Source: Clostridiales bacterium
GTDB taxonomy: Bacteria; Bacillota; Clostridia; Peptostreptococcales; Anaerovoracaceae
Length of the DNA stretch: 64,000 nt
Assembly: GCA_015058275.1 (NCBI GenBank)
Contig: SVCQ01000004.1
Coordinates: 38,242 to 102,241 of the forward strand
Direction: 5' to 3'
Translations under genes and position numbers: made by a program
The notes under the pieces: generated by a model
The model's database searches: none
Told to the model about the DNA's origin: nothing
Seen by the model: the letters and a program-made list of their open reading frames with translations, nothing else
Shown here: positions 11,043-21,096 of the stretch, one piece after another
How the letters are laid out: every line of letters starts with the position of its first letter
Position numbering within the stretch: the first letter of the stretch is position 1

Positions 11043-12251
11043 ATCAAAGGCATATACATACACATCCCGTTCTGCGTCAGGAAATGCAAATACTGCGCCT
11101 TCCTTTCGTTCAACGCATACTCATCTCCGCGCAAGGAGTACACTGACGCTCTTGTGAGGGAGATAGAGCTGAGAGCAGATCAGACGGGATCAAAAGAAGA
11201 GATAGATACGGTGTACATAGGCGGCGGGACTCCGTCCGTGCTTGACGTATCCCAGCTCAGAGACATACTCCATGCCGTCAATAAGCACTACGATATAAGG
11301 GATGATGCCGAGATCACCCTCGAGGTCAATCCGGGCACCCTCGGAGTCAAGGACGGCGTGACCCTGGCCAAGCTCCAGGCGTATAAGTACATGGGCATAA
11401 ACCGCCTCTCGATGGGCGTGCAGGCCATGGACAACGACAGGCTCCATTTCATGGGCCGCATACACACGGCGGAGAACGTCGTGCGCGACATGAAGCTCCT
11501 GAGACAAAAGGGCTTTGACAATATCAATCTTGACCTGATGTTCTCCATACCGGGTGAGACGACAGAGCAGGCTCTTGAGGATGCCCGCAGGATCATTGAA
11601 CTCGGGCCTGAGCACATATCCTGCTACAGCCTCCAGATCGAGGAGGGCACCCCATTCGCTGATATGATTGCGGGTGGTGAGATCACTGAAGTCCCCGACG
11701 AAGAGGACCGCGATACATACCACAGGCTGTGCCGCATGCTGGAGGGTGCCGGATACGAGCATTACGAGATCAGCAATTTCGCAAAGCCGGGATACAGGTC
11801 GCGCCACAATTCGCTATACTGGGACATGTCTGACTACATAGCTTTCGGACTCGGGGCGAGCGGCTTTGAGGACGGAGTCAGGTACAAGAACATTTCCGAC
11901 ATTGACGGCTATATTACAAGCCTCAAAAGTGATAAACTTCCTGTAGATGAAGTCCATACTAACTCCGCTTTTGACAACATAAGCGAGGCCGTCTTCACAG
12001 GCCTCAGGCGCATCGAAGGCATCAGCTACGAGGATGCTGTAGAGGCGTACTTCAGAGCGACTGATGCAGAGGGCACAAAGCCGCATGGCAGCGATGCCTG
12101 CAGGGAGTTCTTCTGGCAGGTATTCTCAGAGGCCGGGGGCGAGGCTTCTGACTATGAGGAGAGAGGACTGCTCATCATCGATGACAAAGGCCTGAGGCTT
12201 ACAGAGCAGGGCATAGATATAAGCAATTCCATAATGTCGCTATTTGTATGA
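11043..12251 (+). CDS. hemW: HemW-like radical SAM protein (coproporphyrinogen III oxidase family); start codon uncertain
   Basis: Frame extends upstream of the track ORF (GTG 11154) to encode [20 protein letters not shown], with the CX3CX2C radical SAM motif; in-frame TAA at 11034 and no ATG/GTG/TTG before the motif. Then YIGGGTPS and [14 protein letters not shown]. Confidence 0.85.
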   Translation: MKGIYIHIPFCVRKCKYCAFLSFNAYSSPRKEYTDALVREIELRADQTGSKEEIDTVYIGGGTPSVLDVSQLRDILHAVNKHYDIRDDAEITLEVNPGTLGVKDGVTLAKLQAYKYMGINRLSMGVQAMDNDRLHFMGRIHTAENVVRDMKLLRQKGFDNINLDLMFSIPGETTEQALEDARRIIELGPEHISCYSLQIEEGTPFADMIAGGEITEVPDEEDRDTYHRLCRMLEGAGYEHYEISNFAKPGYRSRHNSLYWDMSDYIAFGLGASGFEDGVRYKNISDIDGYITSLKSDKLPVDEVHTNSAFDNISEAVFTGLRRIEGISYEDAVEAYFRATDAEGTKPHGSDACREFFWQVFSEAGGEASDYEERGLLIIDDKGLRLTEQGIDISNSIMSLFV

Positions 12252-12270
12252 GTCGCAGAAAGGAACGATC

Positions 12271-13752
12271 ATGGATAAGTACATCATGGCGCTCGATCAG
12301 GGCACTACCAGCTCCAGGACCATCATCTACGATAAGGCGGGCAATACGATCTCTGTAGCCCAAAAGGAGTTCACCCAGATATTCCCTCACGAGGGCTGGG
12401 TCGAGCACGATCCGCTGGAGATCTGGAAGACCCAGATGGTCACGGCCCAGGAGGCTCTCCTGAATGCGGGACTGACCTTCCACAATATCGCGGCCATAGG
12501 CATCACCAATCAGAGAGAGACCACGATCGTGTGGGACAAAAAGACAGGTGAGCCTGTGTACAACGCCATAGTATGGCAGTGCCGCAGGACGGCTGACTAC
12601 GCCGAGAAGCTCAAGCCTCACGAGGAGATGATAAGGCAAAAGACAGGACTTCTGGCTGACCCGTACTTCAGCGGCACCAAGCTGGCCTGGATACTCGACA
12701 ATGTGCCGGGCGCGAGATCCAGGGCCGAGAGGGGAGAGCTCCTCTTCGGCACGATCGAGACCTGGCTCATCTGGAAGATGACGGGAGGAGTCCACGTATC
12801 GGATTACTCCAATGCGTGCAGGACGATGCTCTTCGATATCAATACGCTCAGGTGGGATGAGGAGCTCTGCGGACTTCTCAATATCCCGATGTGTATGCTC
12901 CCTGAGCCTGTGGAGTGCTCGGCTCACTACGGAGACACCGTGACGGAGCTCTTCGGCGGACCGATACCGGTCACGGGCTCTGCTGGCGACCAGCAGGCGG
13001 CGCTCTTCGGAGAGGCATGCTTCAACGAGGGCGACATCAAGAGCACTTACGGTACAGGTAACTTCCTCCTGCTCAACACAGGAGACAAGCCGGTCAGATC
13101 AGACAACGGACTTTTGACCACCATAGCATGGGGCCTTGACGGCAAGGTCACATATGCACTCGAGGGTTCGGTATTCGTCTGCGGAGCCGCTGTGCAGTGG
13201 CTGAGAGACCAGCTCAAATTCTTCAGCAAGGCTTCTGACTCTGAGAAGCTCGCATCGAAGGTGCCTGACACAGGCGGCGTATACGTGGTGCCGGCCTTTG
13301 TGGGGCTCGGTGCTCCGTACTGGAAGCCTGATGCAAGAGGCGCCATGTTCGGCATCACAAGGGGCACGACGCGCGAGCATATCACAAGAGCGACACTACA
13401 GTCCCTGGTATACCAGAACGAAGACTTGCTCTCCGCCATGAAGGCGGATACGGGACACGAGATAAGCACCCTCAAGGTGGACGGCGGGGCTGCACTCAAC
13501 GACCTGCTGATGCAGTTCCAGGCTGACATATCCGATGTGGATATTGTTAGATACGCTTCCATCGAGTCCACATCCCTGGGCGCGGCATATCTGGCCGGTC
13601 TCGAGGTGGGATATTACGAGAGCCTCAGCGACATCCTTACGAGCAAGGAGATAGCAAGGACATTCAGACCGTCGCTCGGGGAGAAGGAAAGACAGGAGAG
13701 ACTTGAAGGTTGGCACAGAGCGGTAGACGCCGCGGTAGCCTTCAATGCCTGA
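12271..13752 (+). CDS. glpK: Glycerol kinase
   Basis: [54 protein letters not shown]; start set at ATG 12271 after an AAAGGA ribosome-binding site. Confidence 0.97.
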   Translation: MDKYIMALDQGTTSSRTIIYDKAGNTISVAQKEFTQIFPHEGWVEHDPLEIWKTQMVTAQEALLNAGLTFHNIAAIGITNQRETTIVWDKKTGEPVYNAIVWQCRRTADYAEKLKPHEEMIRQKTGLLADPYFSGTKLAWILDNVPGARSRAERGELLFGTIETWLIWKMTGGVHVSDYSNACRTMLFDINTLRWDEELCGLLNIPMCMLPEPVECSAHYGDTVTELFGGPIPVTGSAGDQQAALFGEACFNEGDIKSTYGTGNFLLLNTGDKPVRSDNGLLTTIAWGLDGKVTYALEGSVFVCGAAVQWLRDQLKFFSKASDSEKLASKVPDTGGVYVVPAFVGLGAPYWKPDARGAMFGITRGTTREHITRATLQSLVYQNEDLLSAMKADTGHEISTLKVDGGAALNDLLMQFQADISDVDIVRYASIESTSLGAAYLAGLEVGYYESLSDILTSKEIARTFRPSLGEKERQERLEGWHRAVDAAVAFNA

Positions 13753-13776
13753 CAATAAGTTATAGAGGAGGATCAG

Positions 13777-15066
13777 ATGATAAAAAGACATTATCTTAAA
13801 GCAGCTTTTGTAGGAGGCCAGCTGATCACCGGCAGGCACAAGGAGGCTATACAGGATTCGCTGGTCGTGATCGACCATGGAGGCTTCCTGTACGCAGGTG
13901 AGAGAAAGGCCGAGGTGGAGCAGGCGCTCGACGGTTTTGAGATCATCGACGTCACGGGCAAGACCATCATGCCGGGCCTGATCGACACTCATCTGCACTT
14001 CAGCGGCAACCTTAACGACAACGACTCGGACTGGGTAAGAGAGCCGCTGCTCCAAAAACAGGTCATGGCCGTACAGCAGGCAAAAGAGTGCCTGGAGAAC
14101 GGTCTTACCACGGTAGGAGAGATATCAAGGTTTGGCATACCTATCAGGGATATGACCAATTCGGGACAGATGCGCGGACCGAGGATCATCGCCTCCGGCA
14201 GAGGCTTTTGCGCTACGGCGTCGCACGGCGACTCGCATAACTGCTCCATCGAAGAGGTAGCCGCGGGACATCCGTGGGCCGAGACTGTCGACGGACCTTG
14301 GGAACTCAGGAAAGCCGTAAGACGCAGACTCAGAGAGTGCCCGGACGCTATCAAGATCTGGGCTACAGGCGGCGGCATCTACAGGTGGGATACATCACGC
14401 GACCATCACTACACCTTTGAAGAGATCAAGGCGGTAGTAGATGAGTCGGCGATGAGAGGCATCCCTGTATGGTCTCATACATACGGACAGACAGGCCCAT
14501 CGGTCGAGGCCGGAGTAGATTTCATCATCCACGGTTTTGAGATCGACGAGCACGACATGGAGGGTATGTTCAATAAAGGCATATGCTTCTGCCCGACCAT
14601 CAACTTCCTGCCTGCATGGCTGGCGACCTATCCGCCTACGTACATCCCGGGAGTCCACGACAAGTACGAAGGTGCTACTCTCGTAGAGAAGGAGCTCGCA
14701 AGGCTGTATGACAACGTCAACAAGGCATACAATATGGGCGTCATAGTCACGGTCGGATCAGACAGCTTCAACTCGGATTCCACTCCGTACGGCATAACTG
14801 CCATCGGCGAGATCCACAGATTCGTAGACTGCTGCGGCATGAGCGAGATGGATGCCATCATCGCGGGCACGGCAAACGGAGCCAGGGCCCTCGGCTGCTA
14901 CCATCTGACAGGATCAATCACAAAGGGTAAGAACGCCGACATGCTGGTCATAAACGGAGACCCTCTCAAGAGCATCTACGATCTGGATGTCAAGAACATG
15001 GATATGATCATCAAGGACGGAGAGGAGATCCTGCGCTACAGAGACAACAAGGAGGAAGACAAATGA
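13777..15066 (+). CDS. Amidohydrolase family protein
   Basis: GKTIMPGLIDTHLHFSGN, WSHTYG, VGSDSFNSDSTPYG, KGKNADMLVINGDPL. Confidence 0.88.
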   Translation: MIKRHYLKAAFVGGQLITGRHKEAIQDSLVVIDHGGFLYAGERKAEVEQALDGFEIIDVTGKTIMPGLIDTHLHFSGNLNDNDSDWVREPLLQKQVMAVQQAKECLENGLTTVGEISRFGIPIRDMTNSGQMRGPRIIASGRGFCATASHGDSHNCSIEEVAAGHPWAETVDGPWELRKAVRRRLRECPDAIKIWATGGGIYRWDTSRDHHYTFEEIKAVVDESAMRGIPVWSHTYGQTGPSVEAGVDFIIHGFEIDEHDMEGMFNKGICFCPTINFLPAWLATYPPTYIPGVHDKYEGATLVEKELARLYDNVNKAYNMGVIVTVGSDSFNSDSTPYGITAIGEIHRFVDCCGMSEMDAIIAGTANGARALGCYHLTGSITKGKNADMLVINGDPLKSIYDLDVKNMDMIIKDGEEILRYRDNKEEDK

Positions 15067-15362
15067 AAGAGAACTGGACGGAATTACGCAAAAAGCTAGG
15101 TCATGTTCTTACCATGCAGTACGATTATCCTCCTAACGGCGAGGGTTCTGTCGGGTACAAGGGCAACAATATGTACAGGTTCAAGGAAGCTGATGTGCCT
15201 GAGATACAGCTCGTCCTCGCTGAGAAGCTCGAAGACTACAAGCATTCATACAACGTGGACATTCTGGCTCAGGAGATGATCACAGACCTTCTCGACAAGG
15301 GCCTGATAGTCTACGGAGGCTACGTATACAAAAATCAGCAAAAGGAACATCACAGCATCTGA
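15063..15362 (+). CDS. Hypothetical protein (99 aa) translationally overlapping the amidohydrolase
   Basis: ATGA overlap with the preceding gene; no family recognised. Confidence 0.6.
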   Translation: MKENWTELRKKLGHVLTMQYDYPPNGEGSVGYKGNNMYRFKEADVPEIQLVLAEKLEDYKHSYNVDILAQEMITDLLDKGLIVYGGYVYKNQQKEHHSI

Positions 15363-15392
15363 TAAGCTCCAAAAAGTTTTTTCAGAAAAATG

Positions 15393-15421
15393 TAGACATT
15401 GGCGCAGGTTTCGGTTATAAT
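15393..15421 (+). promoter_or_regulatory. Putative promoter for tRNA-Glu
   Basis: TAGACA, 17 bp spacer, TATAAT. Confidence 0.6.
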
Positions 15422-15443
15422 ACCACTTGCGCCAATTAAATAT

Positions 15444-15518
15444 GCTGCCTTGGTCAAGTGGTCAAGACGCTAGCCTCTCACGCTGGAATCAGGGGTTCGA
15501 CTCCCCTAGGCAGTACCA
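15444..15518 (+). tRNA. tRNA-Glu (anticodon CTC), CCA encoded
   Basis: Hand-folded cloverleaf: GCTGCCT/AGGCAGT acceptor, GTC/GAC D stem, CTAGC-CTCTCAC-GCTGG anticodon arm, AGGGG-TTCGACT-CCCCT T arm, ACCA end. Confidence 0.93.
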
Positions 15519-15522
15519 CGAT

Positions 15523-15547
15523 AAGTCCGGTTATCCCGGACTTTTTT
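15523..15547 (+). terminator. Terminator after tRNA-Glu
   Basis: aagtccgg-ttatc-ccggactttttt. Confidence 0.8.
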
Positions 15548-15649
15548 CATGTCCGCATTTTTACCATTGAAATGCGGTGGGGCATGACAGTACAATAGAG
15601 GATAGGGCAAATTGATAGTGTATCATTGACTCAGCTAGGAGGAACTCTT

Positions 15650-16996
15650 TTGAAGGTAATAGCAAGTGACGAGAGAACTGCCGTAATATCCAGGGTGATC
15701 GAACTTCTGGATCCGGGCAGCTTCATGGAGATGGGCGAGCGCGTGTCGGCCAGATATACCGAGTTTTACCATCCGGATTCCGTAGTGGAGTCTGACGGCG
15801 TGGTGACCGGTTACGGTACGATCAACGGCAGCCTTGTTTTTATTTATGCCCAGGACAATGAAGTCATGGGCGGCACCTTCGGCGAGCAGCACGGACGCAA
15901 GATAGTCGATCTGTACGAGCGTGCCATCAAGGCAAAGGCTCCTGTCATCGGGCTTCTTGACTGTGCGGGATTCCGTATTGAGGAGGGCCTCGACGGTCTG
16001 TATCAGTTCGCCAAGCTCTACAAGATACAGACAAAGGCGTCCCAAAGGATCCCTCAGATATCTGCTGTCATAGGGCAGTGCGGCGGAGGCATGTCCATAG
16101 CCGCTCAGATGTCTGACTTCTTATATATCGAAAAGGACAAGGGCAGCATATTCGTCAATCCGCAGGGCGTCGTCGGCAATGCGATAGGCGACAATCCTTA
16201 TGTCATGGCTCTTGACGACGGCGAGCTCGAGTGGGAAGAGATAATGGAGAACATCCGCATGATCATCGACATGCTCCCTTCGAGCACAGACTTTGCTCCG
16301 GATATACTCGAGGTCAGCGACGAGGAGCTCAACCGCAGCTGCGAGGGCATAGGAGGCATGCTCGGTGATGCCAAGGCCATACTTGCAGAGCTGTCGGATG
16401 ACGGCAGGCTGCTCGAGTACAGAGGCAGGAGAGGGCGCTCCATGATAACGGGCTTCATGCGCATCGCGGGCCAGACTGTCGGAGTCGTAGCCTGCAATGA
16501 GATCGAGGGCCGCAAGCGCATATCCGCCGCCGGCTGCAATAAAGCCGCCGCGCTTATCAATATGTGCACCAAGTTCCACCTGCCTGTCATCACCATAACG
16601 GACACGGACGGATACAAGACGGATTCGACTACTGAGACCTTCCTCCCGACAGCCGCGGGCAGGATGCTGACCGCACTGACATCATCGGATGTGCCGAAAT
16701 TCAACCTCGTGACGGGATCCATCGTGGGCAGCGCCTACAGTATGATGAACTCAAAGGGCCTCGGAGCCGACTATGTATTCATGTGGGACACGGCGAACGT
16801 CAGTATAGTCGAGCCGCGCCAGGCCACGGAGGTCATTTTCGGGACATGGACTTCCGAGCTCGAACAGCAGTACCGCGACACCCAGTCAAGCGCCGTGGCT
16901 CTCGCAAGACACGGCTTTGTGGACAAAGTCATCGCGCCTGAGGATTCAAGGAAGTATCTCATAGGAGCACTCCAGGTGTTCATGAACAGCAGGTAG
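15650..16996 (+). CDS. Acyl-CoA carboxyltransferase subunit (methylmalonyl-/glutaconyl-CoA decarboxylase alpha, transcarboxylase 12S-like)
   Basis: Carboxyltransferase domain: FGEQHGRKIVDLYERAIKAKAPVIGLLDCAGFRIEEG, GQCGGGMSIAAQMSDF. Start set at TTG 15650, 7 nt after AGGAGG; the track ORF starts at an upstream TTG. Confidence 0.85.
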   Translation: MKVIASDERTAVISRVIELLDPGSFMEMGERVSARYTEFYHPDSVVESDGVVTGYGTINGSLVFIYAQDNEVMGGTFGEQHGRKIVDLYERAIKAKAPVIGLLDCAGFRIEEGLDGLYQFAKLYKIQTKASQRIPQISAVIGQCGGGMSIAAQMSDFLYIEKDKGSIFVNPQGVVGNAIGDNPYVMALDDGELEWEEIMENIRMIIDMLPSSTDFAPDILEVSDEELNRSCEGIGGMLGDAKAILAELSDDGRLLEYRGRRGRSMITGFMRIAGQTVGVVACNEIEGRKRISAAGCNKAAALINMCTKFHLPVITITDTDGYKTDSTTETFLPTAAGRMLTALTSSDVPKFNLVTGSIVGSAYSMMNSKGLGADYVFMWDTANVSIVEPRQATEVIFGTWTSELEQQYRDTQSSAVALARHGFVDKVIAPEDSRKYLIGALQVFMNSR

Positions 16997-17004
16997 GTGA
17001 TTTC

Positions 17005-17313
17005 ATGGGTTTAGGAGCTATATTCAAAACAGCATTGCTGTATACACTGATAGGGATGGGCATGGTGTTCTGCGTGCTGATATTCATCTCGATCTGCATA
17101 TGGCTGCTGGGACTGGTCTGCGGACCAAAGACAAACAAACAAAGCGCCTCCGCGGCAGCATCCGCGGCGCCTGCAGAGGCTGAGGGCATAAGGCCTGAGG
17201 TCATCGCGGCTGTCACGGCTGCGATACATCAGCATCTTGCAGACGAAGAAGGTGGAGACGAAGGCTATGTTGTAAGGAATGTACGGAGGGCAACATGGAG
17301 ACATACATCGTAA
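17005..17313 (+). CDS. OadG-family sodium pump decarboxylase gamma subunit
   Basis: Single N-terminal TM with GMGMVFCVLIFISICIWLLG, Ala/Glu-rich linker, position between carboxyltransferase and biotin carrier. Confidence 0.75.
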   Translation: MGLGAIFKTALLYTLIGMGMVFCVLIFISICIWLLGLVCGPKTNKQSASAAASAAPAEAEGIRPEVIAAVTAAIHQHLADEEGGDEGYVVRNVRRATWRHTS

Positions 17314-17639
17314 AAGTCAACGGAGAAGTATTCGAAGTCGAAGTAGAAAAGAAGGGAAGCCATGCAGCCCCTGCGGCGGCTCCTGCGGCAGCGCCTGCAC
17401 CAAAGGCGTCAGGCGGCAGCGCAAGCGGAGAGCCTGTCGTATGCGGCACAGCAGGCTCTGTCTTCAAGATCGTCTGCCACGCGGGCGAGCAGGTCAGGAG
17501 CGGAGATACCATAATAGTGCTCGAGGCCATGAAGATGGAGATCCCTGTGGTATCGCCTAAGGACGGTACCGTCAGCAAGGTCCTCGTATCCGAGGGAGAG
17601 ACGACTGCTTCCGGACAGACCGTAGCCTACGTGGAGTAA
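17295..17639 (+). CDS. Biotin carrier protein of Na+-pumping decarboxylase
   Basis: Ala/Pro linker plus biotinyl domain [11 protein letters not shown]. Confidence 0.93.
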   Translation: METYIVKVNGEVFEVEVEKKGSHAAPAAAPAAAPAPKASGGSASGEPVVCGTAGSVFKIVCHAGEQVRSGDTIIVLEAMKMEIPVVSPKDGTVSKVLVSEGETTASGQTVAYVE

Positions 17640-17656
17640 TACCGGGAGGCAAGATA

Positions 17657-18772
17657 ATGGGAGATACCTTATTCAATCTGGCTCACCAGACGGGCTTCTT
17701 CAGCCTGACGGTCGGCAACGTGATAATGGTCGCTGTCGCCCTCGGTCTGATGTATCTGGCCATAGTCAAACAGTATGAGCCGCTCCTGCTGCTTCCGATA
17801 TCCTTCGGAATGCTGCTGGTCAATCTCTATCCGCCGATCATGGAGGAGGGAGGACTTCTGTACTTCTTCTTCAAGCTCGACGAGTGGACGATACTGCCGT
17901 CGCTCATATTCCTGGGTGTCGGTGCACTGACGGATTTCGGACCGCTGATTGCAAACCCGAAGAGCTTCCTGCTCGGGGCGGCGGCGCAGTTCGGAGTCTT
18001 CGGAGCCTTCCTGCTCGCGATGCTGATGGGCTTTAACGAGGCCCAGGCCGCGGCAGTCAGCATCATCGGAGGAGCCGACGGCCCGACCTCGATATTCCTT
18101 GCGATGAAGCTCGGCCAAAAGGAACTGATGGGACCTATAGCCGTAGCGGCCTACTCATACATGTCGCTTGTGCCGATAATCCAGCCGCCTATCATGAGGG
18201 CCCTCACCACTGAGGCGGAGCGCAGGATCAGGATGGAGCAGCTCAGAGAGGTCACAAAGAGGGAGCGCATACTCTTCCCGGTCATAGTAACGATCGTGGT
18301 ATGCCTGCTGCTGCCTTCGACAGCGCCTCTTATCGGCATGCTGATGCTGGGCAACCTCTTCCGCGAGAGCGGGGTAGTGCGCCAGCTCCAGGACACATCG
18401 TCAAATACACTCATGTACATAGTGGTCATCCTGCTGGGAACTTCAGTCGGAGCCACCACAAGCGCCGAGGCTTTCCTTAAGCTGACGACGATCAAGATCG
18501 TCATCCTCGGCCTCATAGCGTTCGGCTTTGGCACGGCGGCCGGAGTCCTCTTCGGCAAGCTCATGTGCAGGCTGACGCACGGTAAGATCAATCCGCTCAT
18601 CGGTTCTGCCGGAGTCTCGGCAGTTCCGATGGCCGCAAGAGTATCGCAGAAGGTCGGCGCTGAGGCAGACCCTACGAACTTCCTGCTGATGCACGCCATG
18701 GGCCCTAATGTAGCCGGAGTCATCGGTACGGCGGTAGCCGCCGGAGTCTTCATGGCAATATTCGGAGTATAA
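17657..18772 (+). CDS. Sodium ion-translocating decarboxylase beta subunit (OadB/GcdB family)
   Basis: Multi-[55 protein letters not shown]. Confidence 0.95.
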   Translation: MGDTLFNLAHQTGFFSLTVGNVIMVAVALGLMYLAIVKQYEPLLLLPISFGMLLVNLYPPIMEEGGLLYFFFKLDEWTILPSLIFLGVGALTDFGPLIANPKSFLLGAAAQFGVFGAFLLAMLMGFNEAQAAAVSIIGGADGPTSIFLAMKLGQKELMGPIAVAAYSYMSLVPIIQPPIMRALTTEAERRIRMEQLREVTKRERILFPVIVTIVVCLLLPSTAPLIGMLMLGNLFRESGVVRQLQDTSSNTLMYIVVILLGTSVGATTSAEAFLKLTTIKIVILGLIAFGFGTAAGVLFGKLMCRLTHGKINPLIGSAGVSAVPMAARVSQKVGAEADPTNFLLMHAMGPNVAGVIGTAVAAGVFMAIFGV

Positions 18773-18783
18773 GAATTACCTAT

Positions 18784-18938
18784 TTGTCATCCTGAGACGC
18801 GCAGCGTCGAAGGATCTCACTGGATGAGATTCTTCGGCTTGCAGCCTCAGAATGACAAGTTGCAGCCTCAGAATGACAAGTGTGTCGGAATGACAGTGTT
18901 GTCATCCTGAGACGCGCAGCGTCGAAGGATCTCATTGG
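18784..18938 (+). repeat. Intergenic repeat cluster with two direct copies and inverted partial copies of TTGTCATCCTGAGACGCGCAGCGTCGAAGGATCTCA(C/T)TGG
   Basis: Copies at 18784-18823 and 18899-18938; tandem inverted partials (gcagcctcagaatgacaa) at about 18841-18880. Confidence 0.9.
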
Positions 18939-18948
18939 AGGATTGTAA

Positions 18949-20346
18949 ATGGAGAAGAGACTTAGAATAATGGAGACTGCGATCAGAGACGGTCAGCAGT
19001 CGCTCATAGCTACCAGGATGCCTTTCAGCGACATGGAGCCGGCCCTCGCCATGATGGACGAGGTCGGATACGACGCCATAGAGTGCTGGGGAGGAGCCAC
19101 CTTTGATGCCTGTATCAGATTCCTCGATGAGGATCCGTGGGAGAGACTCCGCAGGCTCAGGGATGCGATGCCAAACACAAGGCTCCAGATGCTCCTGAGA
19201 GGGCAGAACATACTCGGATACAGGCATTACTCCGATGACGTGGTCGACTACTTCGTCAAGAAGTCAATCGACAACGGCATCGACATAATCCGCATATTCG
19301 ATGCGCTCAACGACCTTCGCAATCTTAAGACAGCCGTAGCCTCCACAAAGGAATACGGCGGCCACGCCCAGGTCGCGATGTCGTACACGATTGGAGAGCC
19401 GTACACTCCGGAGTACTGGAAGGACCTCGCTCTTCGCATACAGGACCTCGGTGCCGACTCGATCTGCATCAAGGACATGGCGGGCCTGATGGTGCCGACT
19501 GCAGCTTCGGAGATGGTATCAATGCTCAAGTCTGAGGTCGAGATACCTATCCATCTTCATACTCACTGCACAAGCGGCGTTGCGCCTATCACGTACTACA
19601 CCGCAGTCCTTGCGGGAGTCGACTGCATCGACACTGCGATCTCGCCGTTCTCGGGCGGCACCAGCCAGCCTTCGACAGAGGTCATGGTAGAGACATTCAA
19701 GGGCACTGAGTACGATACCGGCCTTGATATCAGCAAGCTCGAAAAGATCGCAGCCCACTTCCAGACCGTAAGGGAGGAGGATCTTAAGAGCGGGCTCATG
19801 AGCACCAAAGTGCTCGGCACGGACATCAAGACGCTGATCTATCAGGTGCCGGGAGGCATGCTTTCAAACCTCGTATCGCAGCTCAAGGAGCAGAACGCCG
19901 AGGACAGGTATCTCGATGTGCTCCAGGAAGTTCCCCGCGTAAGGAACGACCTCGGCATGCCGCCGCTTGTGACACCTTCGTCACAGATCGTCGGAACGCA
20001 GGCCGTGCTGAACGTCCTCATGGGCGAGAGGTACAAGATACTGTCAAAGGAGACCCAGGAGATATTAAAGGGCAAGTACGGTCAGACGCCTATGCCTATG
20101 GCTCCTGAGGTGCTCGCCAGGATAGACGAGAGCGAAAGGATCACGTGCAGGCCGGCAGATCTGCTCGAGCCTGAGCTTGCTAAGCTCGAAGAGGAGGTAG
20201 GAGAGTATAAGGAGCAGGACGAGGATGTCCTGACATACGCACTTTTCGGACCTGTGGCCCTAGAGTACTTCAGGAGGAGGGCTGCTATCCGCAACGGCGT
20301 CGATCCGGACGCGATCGACATGAAGAACAAATCATACCCTGTATAA
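18949..20346 (+). CDS. Oxaloacetate decarboxylase alpha / pyruvate carboxylase subunit B-type carboxyltransferase (5S-like), no biotinyl domain
   Basis: ETAIRDGQQSLIATRM, YDAIECWGGATFDACIRFLDEDPWERLR, HTHCTSGVAPITYY. Confidence 0.93.
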   Translation: MEKRLRIMETAIRDGQQSLIATRMPFSDMEPALAMMDEVGYDAIECWGGATFDACIRFLDEDPWERLRRLRDAMPNTRLQMLLRGQNILGYRHYSDDVVDYFVKKSIDNGIDIIRIFDALNDLRNLKTAVASTKEYGGHAQVAMSYTIGEPYTPEYWKDLALRIQDLGADSICIKDMAGLMVPTAASEMVSMLKSEVEIPIHLHTHCTSGVAPITYYTAVLAGVDCIDTAISPFSGGTSQPSTEVMVETFKGTEYDTGLDISKLEKIAAHFQTVREEDLKSGLMSTKVLGTDIKTLIYQVPGGMLSNLVSQLKEQNAEDRYLDVLQEVPRVRNDLGMPPLVTPSSQIVGTQAVLNVLMGERYKILSKETQEILKGKYGQTPMPMAPEVLARIDESERITCRPADLLEPELAKLEEEVGEYKEQDEDVLTYALFGPVALEYFRRRAAIRNGVDPDAIDMKNKSYPV

Positions 20347-20370
20347 AAGGTTCGCGGGGAGGAGATAATT

Positions 20371-21096
20371 ATGCTTAAAACTATCGGTATTATGGGAGGC
20401 ATGGGACCCGCTGCTACGGTGGATCTCATGAGCAGGATCATAAGCATGACAGATGCTGTCACAGACCAGGAACACATCCCTATGATAGTAGACTCAGATA
20501 CAAGGATACCTGACCGTACGGAGGCGATACTCGGCAAGGGCGAGAGCCCTGTGCCTGAGATGCTCGCGAGCGCCAAAAGGCTCGAGGCGGCTGGTGCCGA
20601 CTTCATCGTCATAGCCTGCCACGCCGCTCATTACTTTATCCCTGAGATCAAGGACGGGATAGGTATACCTATCCTGGACATGCCTGAGGAGACGGCGAAG
20701 CTCCTCAAGATCAACGGCGTCAACAGAGCCGCCGTGCTCGCAACTGACGGCACGGTGCACAGCGGACTCTTTGGCGCGGCCCTGGAGCGCTTTGGCATAC
20801 AGACCGTATATCCAAATGAAGATCAGCAGCAGACAGTGATGTCGCTGGTGTATGAATATATCAAAAAAGGCATAGTGGATCCGGCGCAGATGCCGCGGGA
20901 GGAGATGACCGGGATAATAGGAGATCTCAGCAAGCAGGGCGCTGAAGCCCTGATTCTCGCGAGCACGGAGCTGCCTATCGCCTTTAATATCATGGGGCTT
21001 AGATCAAGCGCATTTGTGGATCCGACCGCAGTCCTTGCCAAATCCGCGATCAGGTTTGCGGGCGCAAGCCGCAGGAAAGGAGCCGGGACACAATGA
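20371..21096 (+). CDS. Aspartate/glutamate racemase family amino acid racemase
   Basis: MLKTIGIMGGMGPAATVDLM, IACHAAHYF, LASTELPI. Confidence 0.92.
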   Translation: MLKTIGIMGGMGPAATVDLMSRIISMTDAVTDQEHIPMIVDSDTRIPDRTEAILGKGESPVPEMLASAKRLEAAGADFIVIACHAAHYFIPEIKDGIGIPILDMPEETAKLLKINGVNRAAVLATDGTVHSGLFGAALERFGIQTVYPNEDQQQTVMSLVYEYIKKGIVDPAQMPREEMTGIIGDLSKQGAEALILASTELPIAFNIMGLRSSAFVDPTAVLAKSAIRFAGASRRKGAGTQ

